Source: CAYRNC01 sp964425645 (lineage in GTDB: Bacteria; Bacillota; Clostridia; Peptostreptococcales; Anaerovoracaceae). Taken from it: 64,000 nt of DNA. The DNA is taken from the NCBI GenBank assembly GCA_964425645.1, contig CAYRNC010000001.1:5459-69458 (forward strand), given 5' to 3'. The position numbers and the translations under genes are program-made. Below the pieces are notes generated by a model. That model did no database searches. It saw only the letters and a program-made list of their open reading frames with translations, and was not told the DNA's origin. Within the stretch, counting starts at the first letter, position 1; each line of letters opens with the position of its first letter. Positions 7,891 through 16,948 of the stretch are shown here, one piece after another.

Positions 7891-8479
7891 ATGCTTCTAT
7901 AAAACATCCGCCCAGAATTAATAAAGAAAAGATCATAAAAAGATAAATGTAGCCTGCAGAAAAATTACTGAACAGGTTTTTTCCGACTTTGGCATAATGA
8001 CCTGACAGCATTGAAAAAGACAGCGATAAGGATGTTGCGGCTCCGCAAAGGAACGCTGGTATAAACAGAAGGTTTTGTGGTATCAATGTCATCATTACCA
8101 TGCCGATTCCTTTAATACCCATGGTTTCCATGAATAGTGCTGAGGAAAATCCCAAAGCAGCACCTTTGTACGATAAGATCAATAAGGCCAAGGGAAAACC
8201 GACTACTGTAAAACCTGCCAATGCAATTATAAAAAGCAGGACCAAGTTAACGGCTAAGGAGCTGAGAAATACATTCGGAAGGTCTATACCTGACAGGTCC
8301 GAAATAAACAGTGTTGTATCGAGAAATGATTGTATGCTGGCTTTATTTTCAGGGGAAAGAAAGCCTTCCATAAATACTCCGGCAGATATGCCAAGCAAAA
8401 AGAAAAATATCGTTATCATCATAACAGGGAGGTTATGAAATACTGACCATACGGTGCTTCTTCTAAGGTTTCTTTTCAT
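7856..8479 (-). CDS. spoIIM: Stage II sporulation protein M
   Basis: Integral membrane component of the SpoIIDMP peptidoglycan-hydrolase complex that drives engulfment of the forespore. The 207-residue protein has a short basic cytoplasmic N-terminus, then about five hydrophobic segments, with the family features FFLLGISAGVF, LSYKGAALGFSSALF and MMTLIPQNLLFIPAF. GGGAG precedes the ATG by about 6 bases. It converges on nudF with a 35-bp tail overlap and no terminator between them. Confidence 0.93.
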   Translation of the reverse strand: MKRNLRRSTVWSVFHNLPVMMITIFFFLLGISAGVFMEGFLSPENKASIQSFLDTTLFISDLSGIDLPNVFLSSLAVNLVLLFIIALAGFTVVGFPLALLILSYKGAALGFSSALFMETMGIKGIGMVMMTLIPQNLLFIPAFLCGAATSLSLSFSMLSGHYAKVGKNLFSNFSAGYIYLFMIFSLLILGGCFIEAFICPFLQQLTG

Positions 8480-8630
8480 ATTTTACTCCCGATAAAAGTT
8501 TTGAACAGCAGGCTTTATAAAAGCTATGTCCAATCTTCTTTGGTTATGACAGACTGAAAAATATTATTGTATTATTTGAATCTAAGGGATATACTGAAAT
8601 GACACGAAAAGGGCAAAGAAAGGTAATACC

Positions 8631-9521
8631 ATGGAACGATATCTTCTGCATTTTTCTGAATATATGCAAAAAGAGAAAGCCAAATCAGACAACACTAGGT
8701 TGGCATATCAAAGAGATCTTTCCGATTTCGGTCGCTTTTTAAAGAAGAAAGATATTTTGGATGTTGAGGACATTAACAATACGGAAGTGGTAGCCTATCT
8801 TCTTAAATTAAAAAAAGACGGTAAGGCTGTTGCGACGATTAATAGAAGACTGGCTTCCCTCAGAGCATTTTTCGATTATTTATCGGCGAAGGGCTTTATT
8901 TATCATAATCCTGCCGAGGGAATTAAATCTCCCCGAGTAGAACGAAAAAGCATCGAATACCTCACCGTCAGCGAGGTGGAACTGCTTCTTAGCCTTCCTG
9001 ACAACACCGTAAGGGGCGTACGTGACAGAGCCCTTCTGGAGCTTCTTTACGCTTCAGGAATGAGGGTAAGCGAAATTGCGGGGGCAAATATGGCGGATCT
9101 GAACCTGCGAATAGGTTTTATCATTTCTGGTGAAGATTATGGAAAGGCCAGGATAATTCCTCTTGGTCGTCCTGCCAGGGCAGCCTTGGAAGCCTATTGT
9201 TACGATGCAAGATCCAAACTTATAAGGGAAAGACCGGAGGAGCAAAAGGCTTTGTTTGTGAATTATAACGGTCAGCGTTTAACGCGGCAGGGTATATGGA
9301 AACTTATCAAGGAGTACGGTAAAAAATGCGATCTGGCAGAGAAGCTGACACCGCAGACCCTAAGGAATTCGTTTGCGGTCCATATGATTCAAAACGGCGC
9401 GGATCTTAAATCTTTGCAAGAATTGCTGGGCCATGAAGATCTGACGGCAACCCAAATATTTTTGGGCGTTACTAAAAATCGCATTAAGGACGTCTATGAT
9501 AAAACACATCCCAGGGCATAA
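8631..9521 (+). CDS. XerD-like tyrosine recombinase lacking the catalytic tyrosine
   Basis: A 296-residue protein colinear with XerC/XerD: SAM-like N-terminal DNA-binding domain (about 1-95) and a tyrosine recombinase catalytic domain. It sits where xerD lies in Bacilli, after spoIIM. Active-site inventory: first Arg in SGMRVSEI is present; a hairpin Lys (GKARIIPLG) is present; HxxR reads TPQTLRN, so His is Gln while Arg stays; the His of LLGHEDL is present; the nucleophile reads TQIFLGV, with Phe277 (TTT at 9459-9461) replacing Tyr. Without that Tyr it should bind DNA but not cleave it. It may be a structural partner or regulator; a functional Xer protein is expected elsewhere. The frame is otherwise intact, so this is not an obvious pseudogene. 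Confidence 0.88.
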   Translation: MERYLLHFSEYMQKEKAKSDNTRLAYQRDLSDFGRFLKKKDILDVEDINNTEVVAYLLKLKKDGKAVATINRRLASLRAFFDYLSAKGFIYHNPAEGIKSPRVERKSIEYLTVSEVELLLSLPDNTVRGVRDRALLELLYASGMRVSEIAGANMADLNLRIGFIISGEDYGKARIIPLGRPARAALEAYCYDARSKLIRERPEEQKALFVNYNGQRLTRQGIWKLIKEYGKKCDLAEKLTPQTLRNSFAVHMIQNGADLKSLQELLGHEDLTATQIFLGVTKNRIKDVYDKTHPRA

Positions 9522-9543
9522 GTCCGGGAAAGGGAAAATGTGC

Positions 9544-9572
9544 TTGCATAACGAAAAACCTCATGCTAAAAT
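9544..9572 (+). promoter_or_regulatory. Sigma-A promoter of rplS
   Basis: TTGCAT (9544-9549), 17-base spacer, TAAAAT (9567-9572). Predicted start near 9579, giving an untranslated leader of about 80 bases. Confidence 0.55.
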
Positions 9573-9578
9573 GGTTAG

Positions 9579-9658
9579 CGGTGCAATACAGACGGTCCGC
9601 TGGATATAAACCCGAGAAAGGGGATCTAAGAACGTCTTTGAAGAGAGGAGGTGCCCGT
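9579..9658 (+). promoter_or_regulatory. Structured leader of rplS, candidate L19 autoregulatory element
   Basis: The leader contains mutually exclusive pairings: AGCGG with CCGCT across about 15 bases, and AGACG with CGTCT reaching toward the ribosome binding site. Autogenous L19 leaders are known in Firmicutes (an Rfam family exists). I infer this from position and pairing only, not from a recognised consensus. Confidence 0.35.
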
Positions 9659-10075
9659 GTGGATATTATGAAAGTCATAGAGCAAGACTATATGAAACAG
9701 GAAATTCCTCNNNNNNNNNNNNNNNNNNNNNNNNNNNNNNNNNNNNNNNNNNNNNNNNNNNNNNNNNNNNNNNNNNNNNNNNNNNNNGTCGGGGATACAG
9801 TTAAAGTTCATATTAGAATTAAAGAAGGCAGTCGGGAAAGAATTCAGGTTTTTGAAGGCTTTGTTTTAAAGATACAAAATGGCGGTCTTGGGCAGACGTT
9901 TACGGTTAGAAGGATATCTTCAGGAATAGGCGTTGAAAAAACGTTTCCTGTGCATTCACCGAGAATCGATAAGATAGAAATAGTCAGAAAAGGGGACGTC
10001 AGAAGAGCCAAACTTAACTATATGAGGAAGAGAACCGGTAAAGCGGCAAGAATTAAAAGTAAAGAACACAGGTAA
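9659..10075 (+). CDS. rplS: 50S ribosomal protein L19 (interrupted by an N run)
   Basis: L19 of the large ribosomal subunit, at the subunit interface. The part after the gap is fully typical: [20 protein letters not shown], then [23 protein letters not shown] and [21 protein letters not shown] 9659 is chosen because AGGAGGT (9646-9652) lies 6 bases upstream; the in-frame ATG at 9668 is too far from it. The N run at 9711-9787 keeps the reading frame, but L19 proteins normally have only about three residues between the IP of the N-terminus and VGDTV, so the true gap is probably near 8 bases. Confidence 0.95.
   Translation: MDIMKVIEQDYMKQEIPXXXXXXXXXXXXXXXXXXXXXXXXXXVGDTVKVHIRIKEGSRERIQVFEGFVLKIQNGGLGQTFTVRRISSGIGVEKTFPVHSPRIDKIEIVRKGDVRRAKLNYMRKRTGKAARIKSKEHR
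9711..9787. other. Assembly gap, 77 N, inside rplS
   Basis: Unresolved bases. Protein alignment by eye suggests the run is too long by about 69 bases (23 codons), with phase preserved. Confidence 0.99.
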
Positions 10076-10126
10076 AGGGAAAAAGCGATTGCAATGGTTC
10101 TTTCATTCAACCTTTATATCCTAAAA

Positions 10127-10162
10127 AACCCGGCGTAGTCAATTATTCGGCTATGCCGTTTC
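10127..10162 (+). terminator. Intrinsic terminator of rplS
   Basis: CGGCGTAG (10131-10138) pairs with CTATGCCG (10151-10158) with one G-T pair, flanked by an A-run before and TTTCGTT after. It lies in the 162-base gap between rplS and rbgA. Confidence 0.55.
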
Positions 10163-10237
10163 GTTATCTGTGTCTAAGATATTTTAGTTCGATGTTACTC
10201 ATTTTTTACTGCACACAGGCTGTAAAAGGGATGAAAA

Positions 10238-11095
10238 ATGGAATATCTAAATTGGTACCCCGGGCACATGAAAAAAACCGGGGACATGATTCGATCTAAT
10301 CTTAAAATGGTTGACGCTGTCATTGAGGTGATTGACGGGAGAATTCCTTTTTCCAGTCGCAATCCTGATATCCTTGAGCTTTGTTCCGGAAAGATTCACA
10401 TCATAGCCCTTAACAAAAGTGATCTTTCCGATGAAAAGGCCCAAACAGAATGGATATCATATTTCCGGGAACAGGGTATCCATGCGTTTCAAATCAATGC
10501 CGTATCAGGTTCGGGTATAGGACCCCTTCTAAAGTGCCTTGGGTTCCATGAAAAAAAAATAAATGAAGGAAGACGACGGTTCAGGCCTTTAAGAATTATG
10601 GTTGTTGGAGTTCCAAATGTGGGAAAGTCATCTTTGATAAACAGAATGGCCGGGGGGAGAAAAACCATGATAGGAAACCGGCCGGGGGTGACTAGGGGAA
10701 AACAGTGGCTGTCCTTAGAAAACGGCATGCAGCTTTTGGATACACCCGGCATGCTTTGGCCCAAGTTTGAAGATAAAAAAATCGGCCTTTATCTCGCTTT
10801 TTGCGGATGTATAAGAGATGAAATCCTCGATATACCCGGTTTGGCTTTAGAATTGATCAAGGTGTTAATTGTAAAGAATAAAAGGGCGCTTGTGAGCCGC
10901 TACAATTTGGAGGATTTTGGTGAATCGCCTTTGGNNNNNNNNNNAATTATGGATATGATCGCAGCAAACCGAGGATTTTTACTTCGTGGCGGTCGAATCG
11001 ATTATGAAAGGACGGGATTCATGCTCCTTGATGAATACAGAAGCGGCAAGATCGGCAGAATCACCTTGGAAGAGGTAGAGGATTGCAAGAAATGA
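10238..11095 (+). CDS. rbgA: Ribosome biogenesis GTPase RbgA/YlqF (10-N gap near the C-terminus)
   Basis: Circularly permuted GTPase required for late assembly of the 50S subunit. Motif order is G4-G1-G3, as in YlqF: NKSD (59-62), P-loop GVPNVGKSS (124-132), DTPGMLWP (168-175). The N-terminal [11 protein letters not shown] segment is the family signature, and the C-terminus ([30 protein letters not shown]) is the RNA-binding tail. A 10-N run at 10935-10944 interrupts residue 233 onward without loss of frame, and the length fits, so the gap is about its true size. The stop overlaps the rnhB start. rplS-rbgA-rnhB is a standard Firmicute order. Confidence 0.95.
   Translation: MEYLNWYPGHMKKTGDMIRSNLKMVDAVIEVIDGRIPFSSRNPDILELCSGKIHIIALNKSDLSDEKAQTEWISYFREQGIHAFQINAVSGSGIGPLLKCLGFHEKKINEGRRRFRPLRIMVVGVPNVGKSSLINRMAGGRKTMIGNRPGVTRGKQWLSLENGMQLLDTPGMLWPKFEDKKIGLYLAFCGCIRDEILDIPGLALELIKVLIVKNKRALVSRYNLEDFGESPLXXXXIMDMIAANRGFLLRGGRIDYERTGFMLLDEYRSGKIGRITLEEVEDCKK
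10935..10944. other. Assembly gap, 10 N, inside rbgA
   Basis: Ten unresolved bases. The reading frame resumes correctly on the right side. Confidence 0.99.
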
Positions 11096-11781
11096 AAAAG
11101 GAAAAGCAACTTTTCTTGGAGGAGAAATTTCATCGGATGAGGGAATACGAAAATGCACTTTACGATAAGGGCGTCTGTTCTGTAGCAGGTATAGATGAAG
11201 CGGGAAGGGGCCCCCTCGCGGGACCTGTGGTGGCTGCCGCAGTAATTCTGCCAAAGGATTTTGATGTCGTGGGTATAGATGATTCAAAAAAACTTTCAGA
11301 GAAAAAAAGGGAGATATTCTTTGAAATTATTAGTAAAAAGGCTGTTGCTTACAGTATCGGTACAGTAGATAACGAAACGATTGACAGCATTAATATTTTG
11401 CAGGCCACTAAGGCTGCCATGAAAGAGGCTGTACGCGGGTTGGAGGCTGTATGCAGTGTAGAACATTTGCTTTTGGATGCAATTCTCCTTGAGGACATTA
11501 CCATACCCCAAACATCTATAATTAAAGGGGATACGAAAAGCTTATCCATTGCGGCCGCATCTGTTATTGCTAAAGTAACGAGGGACAGAATGATGAAGGA
11601 CTTTCATAGGCTTTATCCTTCTTACGGTTTCGATCATAATAAAGGCTACGGGACAAAATCCCATTTCGAATGCATCGAAAACCATGGCATATGCAGGATA
11701 CACCGCATATCCTTTCTGAAGAAAAAATTCAGCATTCAATCTTATGATGATTCGTTAAGTGCATGGGACGTTCCCAGATAA
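11092..11781 (+). CDS. rnhB: Ribonuclease HII
   Basis: Cleaves RNA in RNA-DNA hybrids and at single embedded ribonucleotides. The 229-residue protein has the acidic site in [14 protein letters not shown] (D35, E36), a further Asp in LLLDAI, and the conserved block [24 protein letters not shown], ending with [17 protein letters not shown] 11092 overlaps the rbgA stop by ATGA; an in-frame TTG at 11083 is less likely. A N-terminal extension of about 30 charged residues precedes the catalytic domain. Confidence 0.95.
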   Translation: MKKEKQLFLEEKFHRMREYENALYDKGVCSVAGIDEAGRGPLAGPVVAAAVILPKDFDVVGIDDSKKLSEKKREIFFEIISKKAVAYSIGTVDNETIDSINILQATKAAMKEAVRGLEAVCSVEHLLLDAILLEDITIPQTSIIKGDTKSLSIAAASVIAKVTRDRMMKDFHRLYPSYGFDHNKGYGTKSHFECIENHGICRIHRISFLKKKFSIQSYDDSLSAWDVPR

Positions 11782-11800
11782 CATAAGAAACAGATTATCA

Positions 11801-11828
11801 TTGACAAATGGGAGTTTTTCGTTAGAAT
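11801..11828 (+). promoter_or_regulatory. Sigma-A promoter of the valS leader
   Basis: TTGACA (11801-11806), 16-base spacer, TAGAAT (11823-11828). It directly precedes the T-box leader. Confidence 0.75.
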
Positions 11829-11833
11829 AAAAC

Positions 11834-12061
11834 TATTAAAGCTAATAGGGATGCAAGGATCGGGAGGAGTACTTCGTAACCCTTTTACAGAGAAGAGGCT
11901 GTCCTGCTGAAAGGCTTCTAAGAAGGTGCGAAGGAATGTCGCCTGGGAGCATTATGTAATAAGTGCTGCCGCAGCTGACTGATTGTGTCGGTGTCGGCAG
12001 AAATAAGGTGGTACCGCGGATATTCCGTCCTTATGCAGATCTGCATGGGGATAATTTTTTT
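11834..12061 (+). promoter_or_regulatory. T-box riboswitch, valine specific, with transcription terminator
   Basis: Leader RNA that senses uncharged tRNA-Val and lets valS transcription continue. The T-box core AATAAGGTGGTACCGCGG is at 12002-12019. Stem I carries the AGGAGTA distal element and an AGAGAAG motif. In the specifier region GGAATGTCGCCTGGGAGC I read GTC (11938-11940) as the valine codon. A terminator hairpin (TCCTTATGCAG with CTGCATGGGGA, 12028-12051) ends in TTTTTTT at 12055-12061. The T-box bases that would pair in the antiterminator overlap its upstream flank. Confidence 0.92.
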
Positions 12062-12082
12062 GTAACGATAAAAGGAGAAGCC

Positions 12083-14740
12083 ATGAGTAATAATTTAGCG
12101 AAAACATATGACCCCAAGGATTTTGAATCCAGGATATATGAACTGTGGGAGTCTAGTGGCGCTTTTCGGGCTAAAGGAGATAAAAGCAAAACGCCCTTTA
12201 CTATTGTCATGCCTCCGCCCAACATCACAGGGCAGCTTCATATGGGCCATGCTTTGGATCATACTCTTCAGGATGTTTTGATAAGGTGGCGAAGAATGCA
12301 GGGCTACGATACCCTTTGGCTTCCGGGAAGCGATCATGCCAGCATAGCCACGGAAGTAAAGGTAGCGGAAAAAATCCGTGATGAAGAGGGAAAGACAAAA
12401 GAGGAATTAGGAAGGGAAGAATTCATTAAACGGGCTTGGGAATGGAAGAGAGTGTACGGGGGCAAGATCACAGAGCAATGCAGAAAGCTCGGAGATTCCT
12501 GTGACTGGTCCAAAGAACGCTTCACAATGGATGAAGGATGTAATCGCGCTGTCACCGAATTTTTTGTAAGCTTGTTTGAAAAAGGATTGATCTATAAGGG
12601 GAATCGCATAATTAACTGGTGTCCCTGCTGCGGTACAACCCTTTCGGAGGCAGAAGTTGAACATAAAGACAGGATGGGTAAATACTATTATATCCGTTAT
12701 CCCGGTGAGGATGGGGGGGAAGGCATAGTTGTAGCTACATCAAGGCCTGAAACTATGTTCGGGGATGTTGCCGTGGCGGTGCATCCTTTGGACAAAAGGT
12801 ATCAATCAATAATAGGTAAAAACGTGCTTCTTCCTCTTACAGGAAGGGTGATTCCGGTTATCGCAGATAATTTCCCTGACCCTGCTAAAGGTACAGGGGC
12901 GGTAAAGATAACTCCGGCACATGACCCAAATGATTTTGAAGTAGGAGAAAGGCACGGGCTAGATCAAGTTAGCTGCATAGACAAGGACGGCAAGATGACA
13001 GGGCCGGCATTGGAATATGTCGGCATGGATCGATATCAGTGTCGCAAAACCTGGTTGTCACGCCTGTCAGATGAAGGCTATCTGGTTAAAGAGGAAGATA
13101 TTACGATACCTGTGGGAGAATGCTACAGATGCAACGAATCTATAGAACCTATGCTTTCAGAACAATGGTTTGTTCGAATGGAAGAATTGGCGGCTCCTGC
13201 GATTAGGGTTGCGCATAGCGGTGACCTCATCCATGTACCGGATCGATTCGAGAAAATCTACCTTCATTGGCTGGAAGAAATCAGAGATTGGTGCATTTCA
13301 AGGCAGCTTTGGTGGGGGCATCGAATACCTGCATATTATTGCCGCGGCTGCGGTGAGATGATTGTGGCAAGAGAGGTTCCCGCAAGCTGTCCAAAATGCG
13401 GAAGCGTAAGCATCGAGCAGGATGAAGATGTGCTAGATACCTGGTTCAGCTCTGCCCTGTGGCCTTTTTCCACCCTCGGCTGGCCTGAAAAGACTGAAGA
13501 TCTTAAGCATTTTTATCCTACCGATGTTTTGGTAACCGGGTACGATATAATATTTTTCTGGGTTGTGCGGATGGTCTTTTCCGCGATGGAAGCTATGGAG
13601 GAACCTCCATTTAAATATGTATATGTTCACGGTTTGGTGCGGGATGCGGAAGGCCGGAAAATGAGCAAGTCTTTGGGTAATGGCGTGGATCCTTTGGAAG
13701 TCATTAAAGAGTACGGGGCAGATGCTCTGCGGTTTATGCTTACAACAGGCATAAGTCCGGGAAACGATCTGCGCTTTAAAATGGACCGTCTTGAATCCTG
13801 TCGAAACTTTGCAAATAAGTTATGGAATGCTTCGCGCTTTGTAATAATGAATCTTACAGATGGGGATTTTAAGACCATGGAAGAGGACATTTCAAATAAT
13901 CTTAAAACTGAGGACAGATGGATTCTCTTAAAAACCAACGACGCGATACGGGAAGTTACAGATAATATGGAACGCTTTGAATTGGCCCTGGCAGGACAAA
14001 AAATTTATGAAACAATTTGGAATGAATTTTGTGATTGGTATATAGAGCTGGTTAAGCCTCGATTATACGGGGATGATTTGGCAGACAAAAAAGTCGTACG
14101 CTCTGTTCTCGTCCGCACTTTATCGAATATGCTATGTCTGCTTCATCCTTTTATGCCATTTATAACTGAGGAAATCTGGGCCTCGCTCCCGGGAAAGAAA
14201 AAACTGCTGATCAGAACAGAGTGGCCCACCCCTGACAGCCGTGATATCTTCAAAAAGGAGGCTTTTAACATGGAGCTCGCCATGAATATCATCCGCGGCA
14301 TTCGCAATATCAGGGCTGAGACGGAAACCGCACCTTTGAAAAAATTGCGTGCATTGATTATAGCCGGGGATAAGCAGGAAAACGTTAAACATGCGGAGAA
14401 TCACATTGTTAATTTGGGGAATCTATCAGAAATCCTTTACCTCGCCGACAAGAAGGATGTTCCCGATGAAGTGATGTCCGGTGTGATCGACGGAGTTGAA
14501 ATATTCGTTCCACTCGAAGATCTTATAGACTATAAGGCGGAATATCTGCGCCTTTCAAAAGAACAGGAACGTCTTAAAAAAACTATGGAGAAGCTTGAGG
14601 TAAAGCTGGGTAAATCCGGGTTTATTAAAAAAGCACCGGCGAAAATTGTAGACGGAGAACGAGACAAGCTGGAGAAATGCAGGGATATGCTGAAGAAGCT
14701 GGATGCAAGACTGCAGGCTGTGGGGACAAAGCTAAAGTGA
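12083..14740 (+). CDS. valS: Valyl-tRNA synthetase
   Basis: Class I aminoacyl-tRNA synthetase charging tRNA-Val and editing misactivated threonine. 885 residues. The HIGH signature is PPPNITGQLHMGHALDHT (about 42-59), followed by the CP1 editing domain, zinc-type cysteines (CPCCG and CPKCG), and KMSKS in GRKMSKSLGNG. The C-terminus ends in the valine-specific coiled coil (YLRLSKEQERLKKTMEKLE onward). ATG 12083 follows AAAGGAG by about 6 bases; an open frame back to 11963 is only the T-box leader read through. Control is by the T-box. The stop overlaps the folC start. Confidence 0.97.
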   Translation: MSNNLAKTYDPKDFESRIYELWESSGAFRAKGDKSKTPFTIVMPPPNITGQLHMGHALDHTLQDVLIRWRRMQGYDTLWLPGSDHASIATEVKVAEKIRDEEGKTKEELGREEFIKRAWEWKRVYGGKITEQCRKLGDSCDWSKERFTMDEGCNRAVTEFFVSLFEKGLIYKGNRIINWCPCCGTTLSEAEVEHKDRMGKYYYIRYPGEDGGEGIVVATSRPETMFGDVAVAVHPLDKRYQSIIGKNVLLPLTGRVIPVIADNFPDPAKGTGAVKITPAHDPNDFEVGERHGLDQVSCIDKDGKMTGPALEYVGMDRYQCRKTWLSRLSDEGYLVKEEDITIPVGECYRCNESIEPMLSEQWFVRMEELAAPAIRVAHSGDLIHVPDRFEKIYLHWLEEIRDWCISRQLWWGHRIPAYYCRGCGEMIVAREVPASCPKCGSVSIEQDEDVLDTWFSSALWPFSTLGWPEKTEDLKHFYPTDVLVTGYDIIFFWVVRMVFSAMEAMEEPPFKYVYVHGLVRDAEGRKMSKSLGNGVDPLEVIKEYGADALRFMLTTGISPGNDLRFKMDRLESCRNFANKLWNASRFVIMNLTDGDFKTMEEDISNNLKTEDRWILLKTNDAIREVTDNMERFELALAGQKIYETIWNEFCDWYIELVKPRLYGDDLADKKVVRSVLVRTLSNMLCLLHPFMPFITEEIWASLPGKKKLLIRTEWPTPDSRDIFKKEAFNMELAMNIIRGIRNIRAETETAPLKKLRALIIAGDKQENVKHAENHIVNLGNLSEILYLADKKDVPDEVMSGVIDGVEIFVPLEDLIDYKAEYLRLSKEQERLKKTMEKLEVKLGKSGFIKKAPAKIVDGERDKLEKCRDMLKKLDARLQAVGTKLK

Positions 14741-16044
14741 AAACAGTAAATTATACGGATGTTCTTGAGAGAATCCACAGCTATCAAAGGCACGGCAGCC
14801 GTCTTGGCCTAGAAAGGATGTCCGTGTTGATGGATTTACTCGGAAATCCTCAAGACAGGATGAAGATAATTCATGTGGGAGGAACTAACGGCAAGGGGTC
14901 TGTTTGCCGTTATCTCGCCTCCGTTCTTTCGGAAAACGGGTACAAAGTCGGTCTGTATACGTCTCCGTATTTGGAAAGGTTTACTGAGCGAATAGAGTAT
15001 GACGGTGAGGAGATTTCAAAAGACGATTTAGTTGAATGTTCTTTGACAGTTTTCAATGAAGCAGAAAAGATGGTGAAAATGGGCCATGATTCTCCTACAG
15101 AATTCGAATTGATTACGGCGATCGGATTTGTATATTTTGGCCGGCTCCCTATGGATTTTCTTATTTTGGAGGTCGGCCTGGGGGGAAGGGGTGATTCAAC
15201 AAACATAATTAAACAACCCTTGGCCGCTGTTATTACATCCATCTCGTTGGACCATGTAGATGTGTTGGGAAACACCACAGAGAAAATAGCGTTCGAAAAA
15301 GCCGGGATAATTAAAAACGGCGGTCTCGTTATTTCAAATGTGAAAGACACGCCGGCCGCTGCTGTCATTCGAAATACAGCAACCGGCAAAGGATGTGAAT
15401 TTTATGATGTTACCCGCATCAGATATTTTGATGTAGAAAAATCTCTTAACGGATATTCTTTTTCGGTGGCGTTGAAAAAACATGAGACTGTAAGGGTGTC
15501 TTTGTCAATGGTAGGAATGCATCAAGTAGAGAATGCAATTTGCGCGTTAAGCGTGATTGAAGCGCTGGTGAAGGGGAATATTATAAAGACGGATCAAAAA
15601 AAAATTCTTTTGGGAATGAAAAGGGGCAGGCAGGCGGGCAGGCTGGAGGTGCTTAGTCAAAGGCCCTATATTATTATAGACGGTGCTCATAACGAAGCCG
15701 GCGTTCAGGCTTTAAGCGAAGTGATTAACGAGCATTTCTCGGGAAAAAAAATACTTCTTGTTGCAGGTGTGTTAAAAGATAAAAAGGTTGAGGGTTTGCT
15801 GAAATGCTTTTCTGCGATAAATTGTAAAGTGATTGCTACAGAACCGGACAGCAACAGAAGCCTTCCGGCAAAGGAACTGTGCAATATGGCTTTAGACGCC
15901 GGTTTAGAATGCATAGATACCTGCAATCTCAAAGATGCATTTTATTACGCTTTAAAAGAATCAAAAAACTACGATTTAATTATTTTTTCCGGATCGATTT
16001 ATTTAATCGGAAGAATTAGGGAGATGTATAAAGATGAACTCTAA
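14737..16044 (+). CDS. folC: Bifunctional folylpolyglutamate synthase / dihydrofolate synthase
   Basis: Adds glutamate to dihydropteroate or to folates. A Mur-ligase-like fold of 435 residues with the P-loop GTNGKGS (49-55), SPYLERFTERI, the Mg-binding EVGLGGRGDSTN block, and SISLDHVDVLG. The C-terminal domain has IIDGAHNEAG. GTG 14737 overlaps the valS TGA (GTGA), consistent with coupling and with the common valS-folC pairing in Firmicutes. It overlaps the next gene by 11 bases. Confidence 0.95.
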   Translation: MKTVNYTDVLERIHSYQRHGSRLGLERMSVLMDLLGNPQDRMKIIHVGGTNGKGSVCRYLASVLSENGYKVGLYTSPYLERFTERIEYDGEEISKDDLVECSLTVFNEAEKMVKMGHDSPTEFELITAIGFVYFGRLPMDFLILEVGLGGRGDSTNIIKQPLAAVITSISLDHVDVLGNTTEKIAFEKAGIIKNGGLVISNVKDTPAAAVIRNTATGKGCEFYDVTRIRYFDVEKSLNGYSFSVALKKHETVRVSLSMVGMHQVENAICALSVIEALVKGNIIKTDQKKILLGMKRGRQAGRLEVLSQRPYIIIDGAHNEAGVQALSEVINEHFSGKKILLVAGVLKDKKVEGLLKCFSAINCKVIATEPDSNRSLPAKELCNMALDAGLECIDTCNLKDAFYYALKESKNYDLIIFSGSIYLIGRIREMYKDEL

Positions 16045-16948
16045 TAAGGTGTTGATGATTTATAACCCCAAAGCCGGAAGCGGCCTTTTTAAAAGCAGCT
16101 TGGACAGAATATTGGAATTATTTCAAAATGAACAGAAATTTGTGATCCCTGTACGGGTGGATAGACCTGAACGGTTAAATGATGTGATCATGGAAACAAA
16201 AAAAATCGAATTTGAAAAGATAATTGTGGCAGGCGGAGACGGAACGATTCATTCAGTAGTAAACGCCATGATAAACAACAATATAGATTTGCCTTTGGCG
16301 GTATTCCCATCAGGTACAGCTAACGATTTTGCCTATTATTTTGACATCCCGAATAACATTGACGGTATGGTAAATATCGCTTTAGGGAAGAATTATACCT
16401 ATTGTGATGTGGGAAAAATCAACGACAAATATTTTATCAATGTTGCCGCGATGGGTTTTTTGGTCGATGTGAGTCAAAAGACAGATCCCGACGTAAAAAA
16501 TACATTGGGTATTATCTCCTATTATCTTAAAGGAGTGAGCGAATTTCCTAAACTTCAGCCTTTGCCGATTACAATTCAAAGCGAGGAATATACAGGGGCC
16601 GAGCGAATGTATTTTATGCTTGTTATGAATGGAAGATCTGCAGGAGGTTTTAAACGGGTAGGGGCGCATGCGGAAATAAACGATGGTTTGCTCGACGTGC
16701 TGGTCTTCCGGGAATTACCTCTTACAGAGCTTCCCGTGCTGCTTCTGAATTTTATGCAGGGACACCATTCAGAAAACAAGAATGTTCTCTATTTTAAGAC
16801 AGATAAGTTATATGTAGAATCAGAGGTTCCGATCAGCACAGATATGGATGGTGAAAAGGGCTGCAATTTTCCTTTAAGCATCTCCTGCATACCCAAAAAG
16901 TTAAGAATTAATACGCTTAGAAAGGATATGGAGGGATCTAACTGGTGA
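16034..16948 (+). CDS. Diacylglycerol/lipid kinase family protein (YegS/DgkB-like)
   Basis: A 304-residue member of the DAG kinase catalytic family, presumably phosphorylating a lipid at the inner membrane face. The nucleotide site is visible as IYNPKAGSG (9-17) and IVAGGDGTIHSV (64-75), followed by FPSGTANDFA. A GGFKRVGAHAEINDGLLDVLV block marks the C-terminal beta domain. Bacillus DgkB recycles diacylglycerol; this could be the same enzyme or an undecaprenol- or sphingoid-type kinase. It overlaps folC and the following GNAT gene (GTGA). Confidence 0.87.
   Translation: MNSNKVLMIYNPKAGSGLFKSSLDRILELFQNEQKFVIPVRVDRPERLNDVIMETKKIEFEKIIVAGGDGTIHSVVNAMINNNIDLPLAVFPSGTANDFAYYFDIPNNIDGMVNIALGKNYTYCDVGKINDKYFINVAAMGFLVDVSQKTDPDVKNTLGIISYYLKGVSEFPKLQPLPITIQSEEYTGAERMYFMLVMNGRSAGGFKRVGAHAEINDGLLDVLVFRELPLTELPVLLLNFMQGHHSENKNVLYFKTDKLYVESEVPISTDMDGEKGCNFPLSISCIPKKLRINTLRKDMEGSNW

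Noticed and set aside
8631..9521. XerD-like gene as a pseudogene
   Set aside because: The frame is complete, length normal and other residues conserved; only selected catalytic residues differ, so altered function is more likely than decay.
11963..12082. 40-codon extension of valS
   Set aside because: The extension lies in the T-box leader and terminator; a good ribosome binding site precedes ATG 12083.
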